Shown here in pieces: positions 1 to 26,999 of a stretch of 64,000 nucleotides of DNA. The DNA comes from Lepus europaeus. Its lineage: Eukaryota > Chordata > Mammalia > Lagomorpha > Leporidae. The notes under the pieces were generated by a model. That model was not told the DNA's origin and made no database searches. It saw nothing but the letters and a program-made list of their open reading frames with translations. Numbering within the stretch: the stretch's first letter is position 1; every line of letters begins with the position of its first letter. Both the position numbers and the translations under genes were made by a program. The stretch covers positions 32,149,885 to 32,213,884 of the forward strand of contig NC_084844.1 in NCBI RefSeq assembly GCF_033115175.1, written 5' to 3'.

Positions 1-16386
<16,386 letters not shown>

Positions 16387-18647
16387 ACGGAAGCGGAAAT
16401 GCAAACTTCGCCTCGCCCCCTCCCAGACAAGCAGCTGCAGCTCATCCAGGAGCAGACGGACGCGCTCTGTCAGTCTTGCAGTCTTGATGGCACTAGGAGT
16501 GGGACAGGTGTACATTTGTGTGGCTAGCACCCCAGAAACGGCCAGACTTCCTGTTATTTACAAACGCCTGTTCTTCTTTTCCAGTGAAATACTTCAATCA
16601 TACAGCACTGACTTTGAAAAGTCAGAGAAGGTGGCCCAGAGGTGGACTGTTGTCCATGGCTGTGTGTCTGAAGAGTGAGCCTGGCTCAGAAGGGTGCCGG
16701 TCTCAGTCCTTACTCTCGAGCCGCACGCTTGCTAGACACAGGATGTGCGTGGAAACCTCGTCTCCTCTTCATGTTAACGAATGGACACCACAACATTGTA
16801 CACTCCCTTGCTTTTGTGAAAGGACCTGGTTATTGTCACACTGGCTTGGTTAATGCTTGCCTGCAGCCCAAACCAAGTGATTCGTACATACTGATTTTCA
16901 GGAAACCCCAAGAGGAGAAAAAAAACAGTACTTTTAAGTCATTATAATTCAAATTGTAGGATTATTTTCAGAGCCCCCAGATGTTGCTTAATTAACTCTG
17001 TGAATGACCAGGCTGAACTGCAATTCAGGATCTGTTTTCTAGGCCCAGGATGTCCAAGAGAGAACAGGATAGATGAATTGGTAAAAGTAAGGGCCAGAGC
17101 ACTTGACTGAAAGACACGGGTTCTGAGCTGGGAGGTTCACCAGCTTCTCTTTTGACGAAGAGACCGTGTCAACATGTGTTTTTATATGTACTGAAAAGGA
17201 ACTGGCCTGATGCATCGCTCAAAGAATGTTCAAGGCTGACTAACAGCTTAAAGATTCAGTGTTCGTGCAGTGCCTTGAAATACAGCCGTCTTTGCTATCT
17301 GAAGCACTCCACCGAGCCTCCCTCGGGGAAGGCAAGTGTACAGACCTCTGCTAAAGTGTTTGTATCATATTTATTTTAAAATGAGATCTATATTTTTAAC
17401 TTATTTATTATTTACCTTCTGACTCCTGTGTTCAGTGTTTACACTGTGGAGCTTTATTTAATGAGTTCAGTTGATCCCATTGGTTCTGCTAGACACAATG
17501 GATAGAAATTCCGCCTACTGACTAATTAAAATGCTAAGTGAATTCGCCTGGCAGATGTATTACCTTGTTATTCTGATTCTCCAGAAATAGTCTTTAGTGT
17601 CTGGGGAGGTGGGGGGAGTCGTGAAAGCACTGGTAAACTACTGTGGAAAGTTGAAAGATTTTGCTGCATGCTTTTTGCCAAAAGCTATCGAAAGGCTGGT
17701 TTCATGATTACCCATAGAGGGCGCTCTTCTGTTCTTATCCAGCCTGCCCTTAACGCCCCGTGGCTAAGCAGGCTCAGTGGGCTCCGAGCCCGGTGTTTTG
17801 AGACAAGTGGTCCGTTGTGGGCTTGGCGGTCTCCCGTGGCATTAATCTCTGCAGGATTAGAACGTGTCCTCCCACACGCCGTTGTCTTCCTCCCGGGGCC
17901 TGTTCGCAGTCGTTGTCTGTGAGTGGCCACAAACTCGCACCTGAGTCACTTCTGGTCCGGACCGTGTTTTGAAGCAACGACTTGGTAAGGGATGATCAGG
18001 TCATTCCACAACATGCTCTTATCTGGCTCAATTAGCAGCTTCACACCTCCACGGGTGATGCCAAATACTCACCTTGAAAGGCTGTGTGCGCCGCTGTGTT
18101 TCCAGCTTATTCTCGCACTTTGAGGAGCTCGCCGTGGTGTGGCGATGGCAGCGTTTTGTAGATTGTCCTTTAGGGGCTGATCATGTTTTGAGTGTAGTGA
18201 GGTTTATTCTTTCATTCATGATCAGAATTGTTACAGATCCCGCGTTTTATAAATACACTGTTAAGCTCACTTTGCTGCAGGTTATATTTCACATATAATT
18301 TGTAGTGCTAACTATAGTAGAAGCAAAGTACCTAGTGAATTTGGGATGTCAGAGTTTAACATAACAATGTCATTGTTTTTTAGTTGCTAAAAATGACCAT
18401 AATGTTACACTGGATTTAGGACAGGTTTATGTAGAGTGCCCTCATTTATTTAAACAAATCTTTACCCTTCATGATGTGTTTTTGCTGCCTTTTTCACTCA
18501 TGCAGAATTAACTTTTACTTAGGAAAGTTGTTTCAGATTACTGTATCATAAAACATGTCATTATCTTGTCTTAGCAAAATTCACTTACTTTTTTAAGGCA
18601 CGTCTACCCAGCATTTCAAATAAATGTATAGGCTTGTGCCTTGTTTA

Positions 18648-18653
18648 AATAAA
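18648..18653 (+). terminator. DGKE: candidate proximal poly(A) signal of DGKE
   Basis: An AATAAA hexamer, with another at 18619-18624 just upstream. It could give a 3'UTR of about 2.3 kb. Confidence 0.35.
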
Positions 18654-19294
18654 TACAATTTGTGAGAGATACAATTCGTGTTTGCAAGTTAGGTATTAAG
18701 ATCATAATTGTTTATATTACCAGGGATTCTACACTTGAGAAAATAATTTACCATAAGATTTTTCTCATGTTTCATTTAAATTTGTTCTACTAAAAAAACT
18801 ACATTCTCAGGAAGAAAAAAGATAACTATAATAATTCCATATATGTGTCCAGCTTTCCCTCATCTTGTGCTTTGCTAACACATTCCTAAAGCCTCGTAAA
18901 CTTAGTGGCTTAAATACTGAATACCTGGCAGCTCTCATAGATCCTATAATAGATGAGGATAATTTTCAGTGATAGAAATAAAATCGACTTGTGTTTTAAA
19001 ATACGAGTTGCCTAGTGGTAAGAGTACATGATATAAGTGTGTTCTAGGTTTTCTGCAACAATTAGCTGTGATCCCTTAATGTAGCTAATGTTCATAAAAG
19101 TTTTATAGTCAAAATAATTTATTTTTATTTTTTTAGTGTATATAAAAATGTGTAGTGTCTGCTTTTTGAAATACATTTGCCTCCTTAGAGTTGTAAACCC
19201 TACTGTGACTCAGAAGTTGTAAAGATGTTTTTGTGCTATAAAAGTGAATACTACCAGCATGTCAAAGGAAGATTAACTTGCATTTGTAATATGA

Positions 19295-19300
19295 AATAAA
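19295..19300 (+). terminator. DGKE: candidate distal poly(A) signal of DGKE
   Basis: AATAAA followed by a T-rich stretch (attctatttc, tgtatatttt). It is the last such signal before the repeat-rich intergenic DNA begins at 19330. Confidence 0.45.
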
Positions 19301-19329
19301 ATTCTATTTCATGTATATTTTGGAATCAG

Positions 19330-19424
19330 TGGTGCGCTGATGTGGGACTCAAACTGGCAGCCTTATGGGATGCTGGCACTGCAGGCGGCAGCTTTACCCG
19401 CTACTCTGCAACGCCAGCCCCTCT
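19330..19424 (-). mobile_element. C-SINE 5' fragment
   Basis: Only the head and start of the core in reverse (gggatgctggcactgcagg to acgccagcccc). It sits exactly at the outer edge of the inverted duplication arm. Confidence 0.7.
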
Positions 19425-19429
19425 ATCAG

Positions 19430-19840
19430 TAATTTTAACCCTCCTCATGAAAATAATTCCAGGTCAGTATAGTTTTATCAGTGAATGCTATCAAACATCT
19501 GAGAAAGATATAATACCAGTTTTATACAAGTTTTTGCAGGAAATAAAGGAGGAAAGAACAGTTTCCAATTTACCTTTATGAAGACAACATGACCTTGATG
19601 GCAAAACCTGAGGAAGGCAAGAAAACTAGAGACCCCCGCCCCTCATGAGTGGCTAAAACCACCCTTAACCAAAGAGCAGCAAATCCAATCCAGCAGTGCG
19701 GGAAATGGTGACACACCGGGACCAGGGGTTATTCCAGGAATGCATGGTCGGTTTGATGTTCTACCTGCTTATTCATCACATTATCCAAATATAGAAGAAA
19801 CAGGATCACTTGCTAGAAAGAAACATGCTTAAATAATCAA
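19430..19840 (+). mobile_element. L1 ORF2 fragment inside arm 1
   Basis: gaatgctatcaaacatctgag, aatccaatccagcagtg, ttattccaggaatgcatgg and ttattcatcacattatcc follow the order of L1 reverse transcriptase coding sequence. The frames are broken. Confidence 0.65.
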
Positions 19841-20649
19841 GAGTACCTCAATAAAATATAATCATAGCCGTTATGGAGAAAGTAAGAACTCTTAGACTCT
19901 ACACTTAGGGTTAAGAGTAGGCTCATGGTGTGGGAGGTGGACACCATGGTCTTTCCCACACTGGAGCACCTGAGGTCAGGAGGCCTCCATCCCGGGCCCT
20001 TCCCCATCTCTGGACAGTGGACGTCCTCTGTCACTTAGACTTCCCAGGCCGTCCTTCAAACAGGAGCAAGAACCGATGACCTTCCCACGGGGCTGAGGAC
20101 TCGAAGTTGGATGCTAGAGCCACAGCCACAGTCTGAATTTCAATTCCACGAGGGTGGCACTGGTGGGAATAAAAGGCAGATTGTATCTGCAGGCAAAGGA
20201 GGTTTATCACTCTGCTCTCCCAAGCTCCAGCACAGTGGGAATCTGCTTAACACTGCTAGCCATGGGCCAGCCTGGGCCACATAGCTCCCTTGTGACCAAC
20301 GGGGTCACCTTTGGCTTGAGGACATTGTTCTACTGGGTTCCTGATCATCGCACAGCCTCCAGCCCAGGGGCAGTCCCTGGCCCTCTGGAAGCCCGTGGCA
20401 AGGGCTAACATGTGTGGTGCCCATTCCTGCCGACATCAGTGTGTTTTGTATGTGCTTCATTTGTGCCCATGGTATCCCTGCTACAAAGGTATTCCTGGGC
20501 TCTGAGTTTCATCCATGAAGGCACCACACTTCTGGCAGGAACTGGCCTCGCACCACGTCACCCCTGCATAAGGCAGGCCTGTGGCTGACTCCCATGCCCT
20601 CCTTCAGCACTTGGTCTGTTTGACGGCAAGTGTCCATAAACACTGCATG

Positions 20650-20894
20650 CCGGGCCAGCGCTGTGGCGTAGTGGGTAAAGCTGCCACCTGCAGTGCCAGC
20701 ATCCCATATGGTTCAAGTCCTGGCTACTCTACTTCCAGGCCTCTGCCATGGCCTGGGAAAGCAGTAGAAGATGGCCCAAGCCCTTGGGCTCCTGCACCCA
20801 TGTGGGAGACCCGGAAAAAGCTCCTGGCTCCTGGCTTTGGATCGGCTCAGCTCCAGCTATTGCAGCCAATTGGGGAAAGAACCAGTGGATGGAA

Positions 20895-20940
<46 letters not shown>

Positions 20941-20994
20941 TTCTGCCTGCTGTAATCTGCCTTTCAAATAAATAAATCTTAAAAAAAAAAAAAA
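20650..20994 (+). mobile_element. C-SINE, young, absent from the other arm
   Basis: Head gggccagcgctgtggcgta, pure (CT) tract at 20899-20938, tail aataaataaatctt plus A-run. Target duplication actgcatg at 20642-20649 and 20995-21002. Confidence 0.93.
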
Positions 20995-21225
20995 ACTGCA
21001 TGTGATCTGATGAGCCTAAGTGTGGCCCTTTGGTCATCTTCAGTGTCTTTCCAGCCCTTCTAACCTATAAACTCTGTTTATAAGGGAATATGGGAAGAGA
21101 ATTCCACCTTCTGGCCTGAGTCACTGGCCACCTCTCCCACAATAACTAGGTTAGAGGGCATTTCATAGTGTTTATTTCCTGGACACTGCTCCACTCCTCC
21201 CTTGGGAGGCAGCATTTTATATTGA

Positions 21226-22690
21226 GAAACGTTTGTTTCCTAAATCAGGCCGGGTGCCAGTATCCATTGTTATTTAGCTTCTCTAAGCCTCGGTCTTCTC
21301 TCTAGCGTGAGCTCCTTTCCCCTCCCTCCAGGAGTAACTGTGAGGATTAAATGAGACGCCATGCGCGAGTTTGAAGTCAGGCAGCTCTCACTCAATTCCT
21401 GGACTCCCCGAGGGGCTAAGGGCGGTGAAGCTCGCGGATCTAAGCTGGGATAGAGCAGTGCGTGATCAGCTTGTGTTGCAGGTCTCTGGTTGCTCCACCG
21501 AGCTTGTGACCCCCTCTTTGACGGGCCAGGAACCGGAAGTGAGTGCGTGCTGAGATGCTCTGACGGTCTGTCTGGGGTCTCACTTGGTTTGATCGGAGTG
21601 TTGGGTTCCTGTGAGGCATCTGAAAATCCAACCATAGGAAGTTCTCTGCAGAGGCGAGCGCTGCGTTCTGAGTCTGGGGACCTGGGGCCTGGGGAGGCCG
21701 GCCTGACCCACACACCACTCCCTTACTCTAGCGAGTAAAGCTGTGAGCAGTGGACTTGCAATCCTCAAAGTAGGAACAAAGGAACTGGAAGCTACAGGGG
21801 GGAAGCTAAGGGCATCAAAGGCACTGGGGAGAGGCGGCTTGGTTTCCCTTTCACCTTATTTTTTGACTGGTTGAGCGTGGAAGAGAAAAGAATTTATGTG
21901 AAATGTCTATGCTGGAAACCCAGCCACCAGCCCTGTTTGACATCAATGGTTCTGCCTGACCCTCAGTCTTCTATCGAAGCAGGAATCAATCACCAGGGGC
22001 TGCAGCCGCCAAGGCTTGTGGGATCTAGGCCAGCGACGACGGTGGAGGTGTAGGCTCTGTGTACATGAACGAGCACCTGACCACAGGAACGGGCCCCGTG
22101 GGACACAGCTGATTTTCCCAGAAAAGATAGAAAGTCAGACTTTTTCTGGGACATCTGGTTTTAAAATGTTGGTTGGCAACCTATTGACTACTTCTAGCCT
22201 TCCATGGGGTTATATGCTGATAGTGGGGAGGTTGAGTGGTGAATGCATATTAATGTGTTTTCTTCCATTTGGATTTTCATAAAACTTTATGGTTTATCAG
22301 ATAGGGCTCAGGTTTCACATAACACTTTGTGGCATATAACTTTTATTCATTTTAGTTGGTATTAGAGGGAGGAGATTCTATGATTCCAGGTTATTCTGTA
22401 ATCTTTACCCAGAAATCTGTTTTTACAAAATTTGTCGAAATAGCTAAGTTCACAATCACTTGCCTGCTTTTTTAAAACACTGACAAGCACGACATCCCTT
22501 TTCCTGATGCATGATTTTGAACATGAGTGATACATGGCCATGATGGCCACTGAATGAACTTCACCAGGAGGTCTCTCATATTAACTAAACAACTGCGGTT
22601 ACACTGGGACATCAGAACATGGAGAATGGATCAAGGCTGCTCTGACCGGAAGGTGTAGGTTCCTGTGTTGTTCTGTGTTGTTTGCCTAGA
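21226..22690. other. intergenic, DGKE to TRIM25
   Basis: A MIR (+) lies at about 21,265-21,360 (gaggattaaatgag). The rest shows nothing I can assign. Reverse frames of up to 147 codons here lack conserved motifs. Confidence 0.45.
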
Positions 22691-22831
22691 GGTGTTGAGT
22701 GACAGTTTTATAGTGCTATAGTCCTAGGTTCCAATCCTGGCTCCACTACTTACGAAGTATATCTTTTGGCTACCATGGCTGTGTGACAAATTACCTGGGA
22801 ACTTAGTGGCTTAGAAAAACATTCATGGGGC

Positions 22832-23130
22832 AGGCATTGAGCCTAGTGGTTAAGATGCTCATGTCCTACATCCAAGTGCCGGGGTTCAACACCCAGCTCT
22901 GGCTCCTGATGCCAGCTTCCTGGTAGCGGACCATGGGCAGCACTGGTGACGGCTCACATAGTTGGATCCCAGCCACTTATGTGTTCACAGCTCCTGGCTC
23001 CAGCCCTGGCCCAGCCTTTTGGGTGTCAGGGGAGTGAATCAGTGGATGAGATTCATTCTCTGTCTCTCCGTCTCTCCGTCTCTCTGTCTCTGTCTCTGCC
23101 TCTCTCTCCCTCCCTCCCTCTTAAATATAT
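22832..23130 (+). mobile_element. diverged C-SINE relative
   Basis: ggggcaggcattgagcctag head, ggttcaacacccagctctgg core, CT-rich block 23050-23120 and an AT tail. Confidence 0.7.
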
Positions 23131-23970
23131 AATTTTTTAAACAAAATGTAAATTAAAACAAGGAGGTAGATTCTTGGAGAGCAGAATGCTAAGGTGGAAA
23201 AGCTGAGAGCCGGGGCCTGGGCGGGCACTCACTGTCAGAAGAGCAGACAGGCGGAGTCAAAGAAGAGGAAATGACAAATAACCAGAAAAAGAAAGCAGAA
23301 GTGAGACTCGAAGCAAACAAGAAAATGAGAACATCAACATGCAAGGAGTGGTTCTCCCATGAAGACGGCCACGGTGTGGACGGTGTGGACCCTTCCCCTC
23401 CCAGGGAGCCAAATCACACGCAGAAAACTCCCCCCGGATGCAACTGCTGGTGTCCCCTGAGACCCGGGATTCTCAGAGTGCTGCTCCCAGACCAGGAGCA
23501 CCAGCAACACCTGGGAACTTGCGAGAACTGTGAATTTTCCAGCCTTACCCAAGACCGGTTGAATCAGGAACTTGGGGCGTGGGGAGGGAGGTGGTGGGTT
23601 GAGCACACAAATCTGATGTCAGCCCCCAGGTGTCTGGGGTGTCCCTGACATCTGAGAGCCAGCACACTAAAGCCCTCGATGCCAGAGACTTTGCACGTGG
23701 GTAGTTGGGTGGGGGACAGAGAGAACCAGTCCTCCCAGCAAAGCCAGGGCCTGTGGTGGGTGCTGAGGTCCCCTGAGGGGCGCTGAGGATCTTCTCTGTG
23801 GCAGCTGCAAGAAAGGACTCTCCCTCAGCTGTCAACCAGAGGATGGATCCAGGACATAAAGGCTAAACTCAGCTCGGAGACACTGCCATGGAGGACCCCT
23901 GGGAAGGATCCATCGTCTTTTTGTCCCGTTCTCTAGCACTCTGGGAATAGTCATATTTAGCATAGAATTT
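23131..23970. other. intergenic, nothing recognised
   Basis: Single-copy-looking sequence. A 125-codon + frame has no recognisable domain. Confidence 0.4.
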
Positions 23971-23971
23971 G

Positions 23972-24265
23972 TTTGTTTGTTTAAGATTCATTGATCCATT
24001 TGAAAGGCAGAGTTACAAAGAAGACAGAGAGTCTTCCATCCACTGGTTCACTCCCTAAATGGCCTCAGTGGCCGAGATGAGCTGATCCAAAGCCAGGGGC
24101 CGAGAGCTTCCTTCAGGTCTCCCATGTGGGTGCAGCTGCCCTCCCAGGCACATCAGCAGGGAGCTGGATCAGAAGTGGAGCAGCCCGGACTCAAACCCAG
24201 CACCTATATGGGACGCCAGCACTGCAGGTGGTGGCTTTACCTGCTACACAAGGCACCCGCCCCCA
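23972..24265 (-). mobile_element. C-SINE
   Basis: tttgtttaagattcattgatccatttg tail in reverse, end acaaggcacccgccccc. Confidence 0.83.
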
Positions 24266-24799
24266 GCATCAGGTTTTAAACTTTACTTGTTCCCTCTGTT
24301 ATAAATTCCTCTGGCTGACCATCTGCTACACACCCTCGGCTCATGTGCCACCTTCATCCAGCGTTTCTTGGGCACCTCCTATGCCCCAGGCTCCTGCCTT
24401 CATGGAGCTCACTCTCTAGTGGGAACAGAGAAAAGATGAAAGGAAATGTGGCCTTTCTCACATCCAAAACCATCCAAAGCCCAGACCCATGGCGACCCCA
24501 GGGCCTTCACTCCGCCTGTGCTTTGCATGGTCTAGCCCCTCCTCCTCTTCTCTCTGGATGCTGAGCAAATGTGAGCCCATCAGAGGGACCTTCCTCAGAT
24601 AGACCAGCATACACTGGTACCCTTCCCTGGCTTCAGCACCTCCATAGCCCCCGTTGCTGTCTCTGTGTGTGTGTTGTCAGGTCTCTGCCCTGCAGTAGAG
24701 ACCCCAGGAAGGCAGGGCTGCAGGTTTCTTGTTCAGTGCTGTGTCTGCAGCATGGGAACAAGTGCCCAACACATAGTAGGTACTCAAGAAGTATTCCCC

Positions 24800-25112
24800 C
24801 TGGGCCAGCATCATAGCACAGGGGGTTAATCCGCCGCCTGCAGTGCCTGTCCCATATGGGTGCCGGTTCATGTCCCAGCTGCTCCTCTTCCTATCTAGCT
24901 CCTTGCTAATGCACCTGGGAAAGCAGCAGAAGATGGCCCAAATCCTTGGGCCCTGCACCCACGTGGGAGACCCAGATAACACTCCTGGCTCTTGGCTTTA
25001 TTGCAGTCATTTGAGGAATGAACCAGCAGACCAACCTCTCTATGACTCTGTCTCTGTTCCTCCCTCTCTGTGCAACTCCGCCTTTCAAATAAATAAACCT
25101 TAAAAAAAAAAG
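24800..25112 (+). mobile_element. C-SINE
   Basis: Head ctgggccagcatcatagcaca, core slightly shortened near 24990, tail ttcaaataaataaacctt. Confidence 0.85.
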
Positions 25113-25423
25113 TCTTCACTGAATGAGTAAGTCACGCCTCCAGGGAGGAGCCAGTCAGTGGTCCGAGTTCCAGGCAGGGAACCACAGAGGCATACTTGGG
25201 GCAAGGGGAAGGAAAAGTCGCACAAGGGACAGCCAACCTAACAACACAGCCGGAAAGGACCACGCACCCCCCCGCCCCCCGGGGAGGCCACGCACACCCC
25301 ACCAGGTGCAGCAAACCGACGGCATGGCATCTGCTAGGGAATGCAGGGGCATTATCCCCCACACAGGAGAAGGAGACACTGAAAATACAAAGAGAGCTCT
25401 GCGGACTAGAATTCCAGCCTTGC

Positions 25424-25428
<5 letters not shown>

Positions 25429-25477
<49 letters not shown>

Positions 25478-25664
25478 ATGCGTTTGTTTGAAAGGCAGAG
25501 CAATAGAGAAGAAAAGGAAGAGATCCTCCGTCCACTGGCTCACTCCCCAAATGCCCAAAACAGCCGGGGCTGGGCCAGGCCAAAGCCAGGAGCCAGGAAC
25601 TCCATCCAGGTCTCCCACATGGGTGGCAGGGGCCCACGCTGAGCCACGATGCCAGCCACCACCC
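25429..25664 (-). mobile_element. C-SINE with 41-nt A-tail
   Basis: Begins with a T-run at 25430-25470 and ends ccacgatgccagccacc. The 5' part of the core is shortened. Confidence 0.83.
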
Positions 25665-26096
25665 CCACCCCATGCTTACTTTCTCTCTCCTTTTGGTCTC
25701 TACCTTGCCATAAGGCTGGAATGATCACTTCTAAGTCTTCTCTCCCCCAGCACAGCGCACACACTGCTGCTTCCATCCATGGACAGCACTACCTATCCTG
25801 CCAACCTTAGTTTCTGGTTGTTGGCTGCCTCCCCAGCTGGTGACAGGTAAAAGGTCATGTGTCATTGTCAGGGCATCTTTTACATATCTCTGACTTGAGG
25901 CCTACTGAACAGTTAGGCACAGAGAGAAATGTCTCATGATGAGTCACGGGAACAGGCAAGAAAAAGCAAAACAGAAACTGCTCCACCTTGAAGGCGAAGC
26001 TCCTGTCCACAGGACAAAGTCCAAAACTACAGCACCCCATATTGGGCAATACATGCAGAAGCTTTTCTGTTTACATTTCATTGAGGTGGTTGGTTG

Positions 26097-26127
<31 letters not shown>

Positions 26128-26335
26128 GGCAGAGAGAGAGAGTGGAGGAGAGAGAAACAGGCAGAGAGAGAGAGGGAGAGGGAAAGAGTGAGAGAGGCCC
26201 AGAGCTCCCATCCGTTGGTTTCCTCTTCAGACACTCTCAGAACTCAATTCATGTCCCACATGGGTGGCAAGGACCCATTAACATGAGCCATCACCCACTA
26301 CCTCCAGGCCATGCATTAGCAGAAAACTGGAATTG
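26097..26335 (-). mobile_element. C-SINE, 5' truncated and interrupted
   Basis: T-run at 26097-26124, GA-rich tract, core to 26335, where a + copy begins at once. Confidence 0.75.
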
Positions 26336-26336
26336 A

Positions 26337-26672
26337 GGCCAGCACCGCGGCTCAACAGGCTAATCCTCCGCCTTGCGGCGCCGGCACACTGGGTTCTAGT
26401 CCCAGTCGGGGCACCGGATTCTGTCCCAGTTGCCCCTCTTCCAGGCCAGCTCTCTGCTGTGGCCCGGGAGTGCAGTGGAGGATGGCCCAAGTGCTAGGGC
26501 CCCATGGGAGATCAGGAGAAGCACCTGGCTCCTGGCTTCGGATCAGCGCGATGCGCCGGCCGTAGCACGCCAGCTGCAGCAGCCATTGGAGGGTGAACCA
26601 ACGGCAAAGGAAGACCTTTCTCTCTCTCTCTCACTATCCACTCTGCCTGTCAAAAAAAAGACCAAAACAACT
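26337..26672 (+). mobile_element. C-SINE (CTGTCAAAA subfamily)
   Basis: Head aggccagcaccgcggctcaac, tail ctctgcctgtcaaaaaaaag. Middle member of a -/+/- SINE cluster. Confidence 0.88.
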
Positions 26673-26681
26673 TCCCCCAAT

Positions 26682-26968
26682 TTAAAAAAAAAAAAAAAAA
26701 ACTTATTTATTATTTGAAAGGCAGAGTGACAGAGAAAAGCAGAGAGACAGAGACGGAGCGAGAGGTCTTCTATCCACTGGTTTACTCCCCAAATGGTCAC
26801 AATGTCTGGGACTGGGTCAGGCCAAAGCCAGGGGCCAGGAACTCCATCCAGTGCAAACACTGATGAGAGCTGATCGGAGGTGGAGCAGCCAGGACTCGAA
26901 CCAGCACCCATATGGGAGGCTGGCACGGCAAGCAGCAGCTTTACCTGCTATGGCACAGCACCGGCCTC
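26682..26968 (-). mobile_element. C-SINE
   Basis: A-run, then acttatttattatttgaaagg, core shortened around 26850, end tggcacagcaccggcctc. Confidence 0.85.
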
Positions 26969-26999
26969 ATCCTGCTTTAATTCTACATCATGAGTAAGC

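Larger units (their letters stand above)
16387..19315 (+). other. DGKE: DGKE 3'UTR (probable extent)
   Basis: About 2.9 kb after the stop that is AT-rich, uninterrupted by recognisable SINE or L1 copies, and rich in short AU stretches (for example around 17399-17412). It stops just before a SINE fragment at 19330. Several AATAAA hexamers occur, the last at 19295-19300. The extent is inferred from the repeat-free character and the signals; there is no transcript evidence here. Confidence 0.6.
19425..21225 (+). repeat. arm 1 of a large inverted duplication
   Basis: Matches the reverse complement of about 49,230-50,560. The core 19588-20430 is roughly 97% identical by eye, with one 3-bp gap. 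The outer parts are recognisably homologous but much more diverged. Contains L1-derived sequence at 19,430-19,840, then sequence I cannot assign. A young C-SINE (20650-20994) is present only in this arm. Confidence 0.85.

Noticed and set aside
17713-17727. CTCF-like ccatagagggcgctc in the DGKE 3'UTR
   Set aside because: The right half fits but the left half mismatches at several positions; too weak to call.
19837-20034. 65-codon frame whose peptide occurs again, identical, at 49963-50160
   Set aside because: It looked like a duplicated small gene, but it is simply the shared core of the inverted duplication; there is no start context, no homology, and no evidence of selection.
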